From Liolophura sinensis (Eukaryota > Mollusca > Polyplacophora > Chitonida > Chitonidae): a stretch of 27,050 nucleotides of DNA. Shown here piece after piece: positions 11,397 to 19,081 of the stretch. Positions within the stretch are counted from its first letter, which is position 1, and every line of letters starts with the position of its first letter. The stretch spans positions 1-27,050 of the forward strand of contig NW_027018434.1 in the NCBI RefSeq assembly GCF_032854445.1, in the 5' to 3' direction. The position numbers were made by a program, and so were the translations under genes. Below the pieces are notes generated by a model. That model saw only the letters and a program-made list of their open reading frames with translations, did no database searches and was not told where the DNA came from.

Positions 11397-11938
11397 GTGC
11401 CCAGCAACGGCTCTTACTCCATGGAAACCAAGGAAATTTGCAATTTTTCAACAGCTGGAGATGCCTGGCCCAATTGCGCATCTTTTGGCACCTTATTGAT
11501 GTGGGTCAGTGTTCAATTGTACTTTTTACAGCGGACTGTATCTTGTGTTTTTTTATATACAAATGGTGTGGTTTTTCTACATGTAGATAAAGACATTGAG
11601 TTTGTCTTCGACTTAGAAGTAAGACATTTGCTGGGTGAGTTAAATGGGCTTGGCCCAACGATTTGACGTCGTCTGGGCTACCAAAGGGCACATAACTTAT
11701 AATGAAAAGTTGAATATAGTAATGACCAGTCGCGATTGTACATAGTTAATGTAGCCGATTTCAATTCGCAAAAAGACCAGGCAAAAATCCAAAAGTGGAA
11801 AAACTGTTCCAATGCTGCTGGTAAGAGGCTAATCCGACGTATTTTTTGACGAGAAATCGAATGGTGCAAACCGCGTTGCTCTCCGACCAATACTTTTGGC
11901 TGTATCCACAAATGAATAATCATTGATGTCAAGATCAC
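11397..11938. repeat. M21: shortest monomer, 542 bp
   Basis: Lacks AAGTACC between ATC and TTGTG (junction 11542/11543), a deletion shared only with M27. GGCCCAACGATTTG, CTACCAAAGGG and GTATCCAC match M10. Confidence 0.97.
11538..11547 (+). other. 7-bp deletion junction in M21
   Basis: GTATCTTGTG replaces GTATCAAGTACCTTGTG; AAGTACC is missing after 11542. The identical junction recurs in M27. Confidence 0.95.
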
Positions 11939-12487
11939 GTGCCCAGCAACGGCTCTTACTCCATGGAAACCAAGGAAATTTGCAATTTTTCAACAGCTGG
12001 AGATGCCTGGCCCAATTGCGCATCTTTTTGGCACCTTATTGATGTGGGGTCAGTGTTCAATTGTACTTTTTTACAGCGGACTGTATCAAGTACCTGTGTT
12101 TTTTTTATATACAAATGGTGTGGTTTTTCTACATGTAGATAAAGACATTGAGTTTGTCTTCGACTTAGAAGTAAGACATTTGCTGGGTGAGTTAAATGGG
12201 CTTGGCCAAAGATTTGACGTCGTCTGGGCTACCGAAGGGCACATAATATAATGAAAAGTTGAATATAGTAATGACCAGTCGCGATTGTACATAGTTAATG
12301 TAGCCGATTTCAATTCGCAAAAAGACCAGGCAAAAATCCAAAAGTGGAAAAACTGTTCCAATGCTGCTGGTAAGAGGCTAATCCGACGTATTTTTTGACG
12401 AGAAATCGAATGGTGCAAACCGCGTTGCTCTCCGACCAATACTTTTGGCTGTAGTCACAAATGAATAATCATTGATGTCAAGATCAC
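11939..12487. repeat. M22: monomer, 549 bp
   Basis: CATTTGCTGGG, TCGCAAAAAGACC, GTAGTCAC as in M11. Indels CATCTTTTTGGC, GTGGGGTCAG, GTACCTGTG, GGCTTGGCCAAAG, CACATAATATAATG. Confidence 0.97.
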
Positions 12488-13039
12488 GTGCCCAGCAACG
12501 GCTCTTACTCCATGGAAACCAAGGAAATTTGCAAATTTTTCAACAGCTGGAGATGCCTGGCCCAATTGCGCATCTTTTGGCACCTTATTGATGTGGGTCA
12601 GTGTTCAATTGTACTTTTTACAGCGGAGTGTATCATGTACCTTGTGTTTTTTTTTAAATACAAATGGTGTGGTTTTTCTACATGTAGATAGAGACATTGA
12701 GTTTGTCTTCGACTTAGAAGTAAGACAACTGCTGGGTGAGTTAAATGGGCTTGGCCCAAAGATTTGACGTCGTCTAGGCTACCGAAGGGCACATAACTTA
12801 TAATAAAAAGTTGAATATAGTAATGACCAGTCGCGATTGTACATAGTTAATGTAGCCGATTTTAATTAGAAAAAAGACCAGGCAAAAATCCAAAAGTGGA
12901 AAAACTGTTCCAATGCTGCTGGTAAGAGGCTAATCCGACGTATATTTGGACGAGAAATCGAATAGTGCAAACCGCGTTGCTCTCCGACCAATACTTTTGG
13001 CTGTAGCCACAAATGAATAATCATTGATGTCAAGATCAC
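12488..13039. repeat. M23: B-type monomer, 552 bp (last B copy)
   Basis: B signature with the GAAGTAAG subtype of M12; AATAAA at 12802-12807. Private GATTTTAATTAG and CGAATAGTGC. No further B-type monomer occurs to the right. Confidence 0.97.
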
Positions 13040-13589
13040 GTGCCCAGCAACGGCTCTTACTCCATGGAAACCAAGGAAATTTGCAATTTTTCAACAGCTG
13101 GAGATGCCTGGCCCAATTGCGCATCTTTTGGCACCTTATTGATGTGGGTCAGTGTTCAATTGTACTTTTTACAGCGGACTGTATCAAGTACCTTGTGTTT
13201 TTTTTATATACAAATGGTGTGGTTTTTCTACATGTAGATAAAGACATTGAGTTTGTCTTCGACTTAGAAGTAAGACATTTGCTGGGTGAGTTAAATGGGC
13301 TTGGCCCAAAGATTTGACGTCGTCTGGGCTACCGAAGGGCACATAACTTATAATGAAAAGTTGAATATAGTAATGACCAGTCGCGATTGTACATAGTTAA
13401 TGTAGCCGATTTCAATTCGCAAAAAGACCAGGCAAAAATCCAAAAGTAGAAAAACTGTTCCAATGCTGCTGGTAAGAGGCTGATCCGACGTATTTTTTGA
13501 CGAGAAATCGAATGGTGCAAACCGCGTTGCTCTCCAACCAATACTTTTGGCTCTAGCCACAAATGAATAATCATTGTTGTCAAGATCAC
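13040..13589. repeat. M24: monomer, 550 bp
   Basis: GTAGAAAAAC, GGCTGATCC and CTCCAACCAAT as in M13. Private GGCTCTAGCC and CATTGTTGTCAAG. Confidence 0.97.
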
Positions 13590-14140
13590 GTGCCCAGCAA
13601 CGGCTCTTACTCCATGGAAACCAAGGAAATTTGCAATTTTTCAACAGCTGGAGATGCCTGGCCCAATTGCGCATCTTTTGGCACCTTATTGATGTGGGTC
13701 AGTGTTCAATTGTACTTTTTTACAGCGGACTGTATCAAGTACCTTGTGTTTTTTTTATATACAAATGGTGTGGTTTTTCTACATGTAGATAAAGACATTG
13801 AGTTTGTCTTCGACTTAGAAGTAAGACAACTGCTGGGTGAGTTAAATGGGCTTGGCCCAAAGATTTGACGTCGTCTGGGCTACCGAAGGGCACATAACTT
13901 ATAATAAAAAGTTGAATATAGTAATGACCAGTCGCGATTGTACATAGTTAATGTAGCCGATTTCAATTAGCAAAAAGACCAGGCAAAAATCCAAAAGTGG
14001 AAAAACTGTTCCAATGCTGCTGGTAAGAGGCTAATCCGACGTATTTTTGGACGAGAAATCGAATGGTGCAAACCGCGTTGCTCTCCGACCAATACTTTTG
14101 GCTGTATCCACAAATGAATAATCATTGATGTCAAGATCAC
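13590..14140. repeat. M25: monomer, 551 bp, ordinary front with a B-type AATAAA
   Basis: CAACTGCTGGG and AGCAAAAAGACC, GTATTTTTGGACG, GTATCCAC. It has the B-type ATAATAAAAAG (AATAAA 13903-13908) on an otherwise non-B background, another sign of patchwork exchange. Confidence 0.97.
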
Positions 14141-14691
14141 GTGCCCAGCAACGGCTCTTACTCCATGGAAACCAAGGAAATTTGCAATTTTTCAACAGCT
14201 GGAGATGCCTGGCCCAATTGCGCATCTTTTGGCACCTTATTGATGTGGGTCAGTGTTCAATTGTACCTTTTAACAGCAGACTGTATCATGTACCTTGTGT
14301 TTTTTTATATACAAATGGTGTGGTTTTTCTATATGTAGATAAAGACATTGAGTTTGTCTTCGACTTAGAAGTAAGACATTTGCTGGGTGAGTTTAAATGG
14401 GCTTGGCCCAAAGATTTGACGTCGTCAGGGCTACCGAAGGGCACATAACTTATAATGAAAAGTTAAATATAGTAATGACCAGTCGCGATTGTACATAGTT
14501 AATGTAGCCGATTTCAATTCGCAAAAAGACCAGGCAAAAATCCAAAAGTGGAAAAACTGTTCCAATGCTGCTGGTAAGAGGCTAATCCGACGTATTTTTT
14601 GAAGAGAAATCGAATGGTGCAAACCGCGTTGCTCTCCGACCAATACTTTTGGCTGTAGCCACAAATGAATAATCATTGATGTCAAGATCAC
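14141..14691. repeat. M26: monomer, 551 bp
   Basis: GCAGACTGTATCATG with TATATAC and CTATATGTAG, a set partly shared with M36 and M42. AAGTTAAATATAG as in M20. Private GTACCTTTTAACAG, GTCGTCAGGGC and TTTGAAGAG. Confidence 0.97.
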
Positions 14692-15234
14692 GTGCCCAGC
14701 AACGGCTCTTACTCCATGGAAACCAAGGAAATTTGCAATTTTTCAACAGCTGGAGATGCCTGGCCCAATTGCGCATCTTTTGGCACCTTATTGATGTGGG
14801 TCAGTGTTCAATTGTACTTTTTACAGCGGACTGTATCTTGTGTTTTTTTTATATACAAATGGTGTGGTTTTTCTACATGTAGATAAAGACATTGAGTTTG
14901 TCTTCGACTTAGAAGTAAGACATTTGCTGGGTGAGTTAAATGGGCTTGGCCCAAAGATTTGACGTCGTCTGGGCTACCAAAGGGCACATAACTTATAATG
15001 AAAAGTTGAATATAGTAATGACCAGTCGCGATTGTACATAGTTAATGTAGCCGATTTCAATTCGCAAAAAGACCAGGCAAAAATCCAAAAGTGGAAAAAC
15101 TGTTCCAATGCTGCTGGTAAGAGGCTAATCCGACGTATTTTTTGACGAGAAATCGAATGGTGCAAACCGCGTTGCTCTCCGACCAATACTTTTGGCTGTA
15201 GTCACAAATGAATAATCATTGATGTCAAGATCAC
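14692..15234. repeat. M27: short monomer, 543 bp
   Basis: Carries the same 7-bp deletion as M21 (junction 14837/14838) and CTACCAAAGGG, with GTAGTCAC at the end although the next monomer is not B type. Confidence 0.97.
14833..14842 (+). other. 7-bp deletion junction in M27
   Basis: Same missing AAGTACC, after 14837. Shared with M21 at six-monomer distance, so most simply a copied event and not two independent ones. Confidence 0.95.
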
Positions 15235-15785
15235 GTGCCCAGCAACGGCTCTTACTCCATGGAAACCAAGGAAATTTGCAATTTTTCAACAGCTGGAGAT
15301 GCCTGGCCCAATTGCGCATCTTTTGGCACCTTATTGATGTGGGTCAGTGTTCAATTGTACTTTTTACAGCGGACTGTATCAAGTACCATGTGTTTTTTTT
15401 ATATACAAATGGTGTGGTTTTTCTACATGTAGATAAAGACATTGAGTTTGTCTTCGACTTAGAAGTAAGACAACTGCTGGGTGAGTTAAATGGCTTGGCC
15501 CAAAGATTTGACGTCGTCCTGGGCTACCGAAGGGCACATAACTTATAATGAAAAGTTGAATATAGTAATGACCAGTCGCGATTGTACATAGTTATTGTAG
15601 CCGATTTCAATTCGCAAAAAGACCCAGCAAAAATCCAAAAGTAGAAAAACTGTTCCAATGCTGCTGGTAAGAGGCTAATCCGACGTATTATTGGACGAGA
15701 AATCGAATGGTGCAAACCGCGTTGCTCTCCGACCAATACTTTTTGGCTGTAGCCACAAATGAATAATCATTGATGTCAAGATCAC
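15235..15785. repeat. M28: monomer, 551 bp
   Basis: CAACTGCTGGG, GTAGAAAAAC. Private GTACCATGTG, AAATGGCTTGG (one G lost), GTCGTCCTGGG, TAGTTATTGTAG, GACCCAGCAAAA, GTATTATTGGACG. Confidence 0.97.
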
Positions 15786-16331
15786 GTGCCCAGCAACGGC
15801 TCTTACTCCATGGAAACCAAGGAAATTTGCAATTTTTCAACAGCTGGAGATGCCTGGCCCAATTGCGCATCTTTTGGCACCTTTTTGATGTGGGTCAGTG
15901 TTCAATTGTACTTTTTACAGCGGACTGTATCAAGTACCTTGTGTTTTTTTTATATACAAATGGTGTGGTTTTTCTACATGTAAATAGAGACATTGAGTTT
16001 GTCTTCGACTTAGAAGTAAGACAACTGCTGGGTGAGTTAAATGGGCTTGGCCCAAAGATTTGACGTCGTCTGGGCTACCGAAGGGCACATAACTTATAAT
16101 GAAAAGTTAAATATAGTAATGACCAGTCGCGATTGTACATAGTTAATGTAGCCGATTTCAATTCGCAAAAAGACCAGGCAAAAATCCAAAAGTGGAAAAA
16201 CTGTTCCAATGCTGCTGGTAAGAGGCTAATCCGACGTATTTTTGGACGAGAAATCGAATGGTGCAAACCGCGTTGCTCTCCGACCAATACTTTTGTAGCC
16301 ACAAATGAATAATCATTGATGTCAAGATCAC
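15786..16331. repeat. M29: monomer, 546 bp, 4-bp deletion
   Basis: ACTTTTGTAGCCAC shows loss of four bases from the TGGCTGTAGCCA dyad (around 16295). AAGTTAAATATAG as in M20 and M26; CATGTAAATAGAG and CACCTTTTTGATG are private. Confidence 0.97.
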
Positions 16332-16881
16332 GTGCCCAGCAACGGCTCTTACTCCATGGAAACCAAGGAAATTTGCAATTTTTCAACAGCTGGAGATGCC
16401 TGGCCCAATTGCGCATCTTTTGGCACCTTATTGATGTGGGTCAGTGTTCAATTGTACTTTTTACAGCGGACTGTATCAAGTACCTTGTGTTTTTTTTATA
16501 TACAAATGGTGTGGTTTTTCTATATGTAGATAAAGACATTGAGATTGTCTTCGACTTAGAAGTAAGACATTTGCTGGGTGAGTTAAATGGGCTTGGCCCA
16601 AAGATTTGACGTCGTCTGGGCTACCGAAGGGCACATAACTTATAATGAAAAGTTGAATATAGTAATGACCAGTCGCGATTGTACATAGTTAATGTAGCCG
16701 ATTTCAATTAGAAAAAATACCAGGCAAAAATCCAAAAGTGGAAAAACTGTTCCAATGCTGCTGGTAAGAGGCTAATCCGACGTATTTTTTGACGAGAAAT
16801 CGAATGGTGCAAACCGCGTTGCTCTCCGACCAATACTTTTGGCTGTAGCCACAAATGAATAATCATTGATGTCAAGATCAC
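16332..16881. repeat. M30: monomer, 550 bp, start of the length-uniform half
   Basis: CTATATGTAG with GAGATTGTC, shared with M42. CATTTGCTGGG and AGAAAAAATACC. From here on every monomer is 550-552 bp. Confidence 0.97.
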
Positions 16882-17431
16882 GTGCCCAGCAACGGCTCTT
16901 ACTCCATGGAAACCAAGGAAATTTGCAATTTTTCAACAGCTGGAGATGCCTGGCCTAATTGCGCATCTTTTGGCACCTTATTGATGTGGGTCAGTGTTCA
17001 ATTGTACTTTTTACAGCGGACTGTATCAAGTACCTTGTGTTTTCTTTATATACAAATGGTGTGGTTTTTCTACATGTAGATAAAGACATTGAGTTTGTCT
17101 TCGACTTAGAAGTAAGACATTTGCTGGGTGAGTTAAATGGGCTTGGCCCAAAGATTTGACGTCGTCTGGGCTACCGAAGGGCACATAACTTATAATGAAA
17201 AGTTGAATATAGTAATGACCAGTCGCGATTGTACATAGTTAATGTAGCCGATTTCAATTAGAAAAAATACCAGGCAAAAATCCAAAAGTGGAAAAACTGT
17301 TCCAATGCTGCTGGTAAGAGGCTAATCCGACGTATTTTTTGACGAGAAATCGAATGGTGCAAACCGCGTTGCTCTCCGACCAATACTTTTGGCTGTAGCC
17401 ACAAATGAATAATCATTGATGTCAAGATCAC
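16882..17431. repeat. M31: monomer, 550 bp
   Basis: CCTGGCCTAATTG is shared only with M32. A C interrupts the T tract (GTGTTTTCTTTATATAC). AGAAAAAATACC. Confidence 0.97.
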
Positions 17432-17981
17432 GTGCCCAGCAACGGCTCTTACTCCATGGAAACCAAGGAAATTTGCAATTTTTCAACAGCTGGAGATGCC
17501 TGGCCTAATTGCGCATCTTTTGGCACCTTATTGATGTGGGTCAGTGTTCAATTGTACTTTTTACAGCGGACTGTATCAAGTACCTTGTGTTTTTTTTATA
17601 TACAAATGGTGTGGTTTTTCTACATGTAGATAAAGACATTGAGTTTGTCTTCGACTTAGAAGTAAGACATTTGCTGGGTGAGTTAAATGGGCTTGGCCCA
17701 AAGATTTGACGTCGTCTGGGCTACCGAAGGGCACATAACTTATAATGAAAAGTTGAATATAGTAATGACCAGTCGCGATTGTACATAGTTAATGTAGCCG
17801 ATTTCAATTAGCAAAAATACCAGGCAAAAATCCAAAAGGGGAAAAACTGTTCCAATGCTGCTGGTAAGAGGCTAATCCGACGTATCTTTTGACGAGAAAT
17901 CGAATGGTGCAAACCGCGTTGCTCTCCGACCAATACTTTTGGCTGTAGCCACAAATGAATAATCATTGATGTCAAGATCAC
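17432..17981. repeat. M32: monomer, 550 bp
   Basis: Front identical to M31 except for the uninterrupted T tract. Back differs: AGCAAAAATACC, AAAAGGGGAAAAAC, GTATCTTTTGACG. Confidence 0.97.
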
Positions 17982-18531
17982 GTGCCCAGCAACGGCTCTT
18001 ACTCCATGGAAACCAAGGAAATTTGCAATTTTTCAACAGCTGGAGATGCCTGGCCCAATTGCGCATCTTTTGGCACCTTATTGATGTGGGTCAGTGTTCA
18101 ATTGTACTTTTTACAGCGGACTGTATCAAGTACCTTGTGTTTTTTTTATATACAAATGGTGTGGTTTTTCTACATGTAGATAAAGACATTGAGTTTGTCT
18201 TCGACTTAGAAGTAAGACATTTGCTGGGTGAGTTAAATGGGCTTGGCCCAAAGATTTGACGTCGTCTGGGCTACCGAAGGGCACATAACTTATAATGAAA
18301 AGTTGAATATAGTAATGACCAGTCGCGATTGTACATAGTTAATGTAGCCGATTTCAATTAGCAAAAAGACCAGGCAAAAATCCAAAAGTGGAAAAACTGT
18401 TTCAATGCTGCTGGTAAGAGGCTAATCCGACGTATGTTTTGACGAGAAATCGAATGGTGCAAACCCCGTTGCTCTCCGACCAATACTTTTGGCTGTAGCC
18501 ACAAATGAATAATCATTGATGTCAAGATCAC
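17982..18531. repeat. M33: monomer, 550 bp
   Basis: AGCAAAAAGACC; private CTGTTTCAATG, GTATGTTTTGACG and AAACCCCGTTG. Confidence 0.97.
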
Positions 18532-18534
18532 GTG
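18529..18534. other. CACGTG E-box-like palindrome (reference copy)
   Basis: CACGTG spans the monomer boundary chosen here and is kept in all 49 junctions I can see. The core is the binding site of bHLH-zip factors (USF/Max class); whether anything binds here is not shown. A second palindromic E-box, CAGCTG, lies at offset 57-62 and is lost in M47. Confidence 0.6.
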
Positions 18535-18593
18535 CCCAGCAACGGCTCTTACTCCATGGAAACCAAGGAAATTTGCAATTTTTCAACAGCTGG

Positions 18594-18618
18594 AGATGCC
18601 TGGCCCAATTGCGCATCT
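18594..18618 (+). other. Hairpin AGATGC - 13-nt loop - GCATCT (reference copy)
   Basis: A perfect 6-bp inverted repeat at offsets 63-68 and 82-87, extendable by two G-U pairs in RNA. Present in nearly every monomer; M41 and M46 change the GC next to it (GCACATC). Function unknown. Confidence 0.85.
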
Positions 18619-18689
18619 TTTGGCACCTTATTGATGTGGGTCAGTGTTCAATTGTACTTTTTACAGCGGACTGTATCAAGTACCTTGTG

Positions 18690-18702
18690 TTTTTTTTATA
18701 TA
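18690..18702 (+). other. T8 tract running into TATATA (reference copy)
   Basis: T8 followed by ATATAC at offsets 159-171. Tract length varies between copies (about 7-10) and explains much of the 550-552 bp variation. B-type copies have TTTAAATAC. TATATA could act as a TATA box, but no start site or transcript is shown. Confidence 0.5.
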
Positions 18703-18718
18703 CAAATGGTGTGGTTTT

Positions 18719-18730
18719 TCTACATGTAGA
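18719..18730. other. 12-bp perfect palindrome TCTACATGTAGA (reference copy)
   Basis: Reads identically on both strands at offsets 188-199. The palindrome is broken in copies with CTATATGTAG (M26, M30, M36, M42) and in M29 (CATGTAAAT). Confidence 0.9.
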
Positions 18731-18787
18731 TAAAGACATTGAGTTTGTCTTCGACTTAGAAGTAAGACATTTGCTGGGTGAGTTAAA

Positions 18788-18800
18788 TGGGCTTGGCCCA
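18788..18800 (+). other. GC hairpin TGGGC-TTG-GCCCA (reference copy)
   Basis: A 5-bp stem with 3-nt loop at offsets 257-269. It is a hot spot for single-base loss: GGCCAAAG in M8 and M22, GCTTGCCC in M12 and M15, ATGGCTTGG in M28. Confidence 0.85.
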
Positions 18801-18806
18801 AAGATT

Positions 18807-18814
18807 TGACGTCG
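18807..18814. other. TGACGTCG, CRE-like element (reference copy)
   Basis: One base from the CRE palindrome TGACGTCA, containing the GACGTC palindrome. Conserved in almost all monomers (M11 has an inserted base). Binding is not shown. Confidence 0.4.
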
Positions 18815-18912
18815 TCTGGGCTACCGAAGGGCACATAACTTATAATGAAAAGTTGAATATAGTAATGACCAGTCGCGATTGTACATAGTTAATGTAGCCG
18901 ATTTCAATTCGC

Positions 18913-18946
18913 AAAAAGACCAGGCAAAAATCCAAAAGTGGAAAAA
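18913..18946 (+). other. Four short A-tracts, candidate bent DNA (reference copy)
   Basis: A5, A5, A4 and A5 runs centred at about 0, 13, 20 and 29 bp. Spacing of 8-13 bp is near the helical repeat, so the tracts could add up to an intrinsic bend, as in many satellites. The first tract is the main polymorphic site (TCGCAAAAAGACC, TAGCAAAAAGACC, TAGAAAAAATACC, TAGAAAAAAGACC). Confidence 0.5.
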
Positions 18947-19039
18947 CTGTTCCAATGCTGCTGGTAAGAGGCTAATCCGACGTATATTTTGACGAGAAAT
19001 CGAATGGTGCAAACCGCGTTGCTCTCCGACCAATACTTT

Positions 19040-19051
19040 TGGCTGTAGCCA
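19040..19051. other. Dyad TGGCT-GT-AGCCA (reference copy)
   Basis: Inverted repeat at offsets 509-520. Its right arm holds a three-state polymorphism (GTAGCCAC, GTAGTCAC, GTATCCAC), both minor states weakening the dyad. M29 has lost four bases of it. Confidence 0.85.
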
Positions 19052-19053
19052 CA

Positions 19054-19067
19054 AATGAATAATCATT
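19054..19067. other. Dyad AATGA-ATAA-TCATT (reference copy)
   Basis: 5-bp inverted repeat with a 4-nt centre at offsets 523-536, immediately next to the previous dyad and 12 bp before CACGTG. Highly conserved across copies. Confidence 0.8.
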
Positions 19068-19081
19068 GATGTCAAGATCAC

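Larger units (their letters stand above)
5320..13589. repeat. Eleven-monomer spaced duplicate blocks (M10-M13 and M21-M24)
   Basis: 5320-7546 and 11397-13589 carry the same ordered variants about 6.06 kb apart: ACCAAAGGG plus GTATCCAC (M10/M21), GTAGTCAC (M11/M22), B type with GAAGTAAG (M12/M23), GGCTGATCC plus CTCCAACC (M13/M24). The correspondence fades in M14/M25. It suggests an old segmental duplication inside the array. Confidence 0.85.
10847..15234. repeat. Hexamer-spaced duplicate blocks (M20-M21 and M26-M27)
   Basis: M20 and M26 share GCAGACTG and AAGTTAAATATAG; M21 and M27 share the 7-bp deletion and CTACCAAAGGG. Spacing is 3294-3295 bp, six monomers, as in the right-hand higher-order repeat, but the intervening monomers match poorly. 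Confidence 0.75.
18532..19081. repeat. M34: reference monomer, used for offsets
   Basis: A clean 550-bp copy used as the yardstick for all offsets given here (offset 1 = the G at 18532). About 225 of 550 bases are G or C (hand count, ~41%), with 19 CpG dinucleotides. It is ordinary at most diagnostic sites: GCGGACTGTATCAAG, TATATAC, CATTTGCTGGG, ACCGAAGG, TCGCAAAAAGACC, GTAGCCAC. One minority state is GTATATTTTGACG where the majority has GTATTTTTTGACG. 550 bp is close to three times 184 bp, which would fit three nucleosomes per monomer; that is inference only. Confidence 0.97.

Noticed and set aside
18422-18616. A recurrent 64-residue minus-strand open frame with an ATG start, repeated in most monomers (starts MRNWARHLQLLK)
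   Set aside because: It recurs because the DNA recurs. Its variants are mostly amino-acid changing (A/V, T/A/D, N/Y/H/D near the end), frameshifts break it in several copies, it resembles no family I know, and it overlaps open frames on the other strand over the same bases.
18740-18770. CENP-B box
   Set aside because: The best match, TTCGACTTAGAAGTA, agrees with only part of the required TTCG....A..CGGG core and lacks the CGGG.
18516-18809. A 97-residue plus-strand open frame and an overlapping 65-residue one
   Set aside because: They need TTG or GTG starts, contain the low-complexity T tract (runs of Phe), change length with T-tract variation, and are not continued from monomer to monomer.
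18900-19030. Hammerhead ribozyme, as found in some animal satellites
   Set aside because: No CTGANGA core paired with a GAAA and a cleavage GTC in the right order on either strand.
18940-19080. A tRNA-like A box/B box pair on the minus strand (TGGCTACAGCC and ATTCGATTTC, about 48 nt apart)
   Set aside because: The A box has a mismatch at a key position, and the stem flanking the TTCGATT does not pair. No cloverleaf can be drawn.
18532-19081. 5S rRNA, histone or rDNA spacer tandem unit
   Set aside because: No 5S internal control region, histone coding region or rRNA segment is present in the monomer on either strand.
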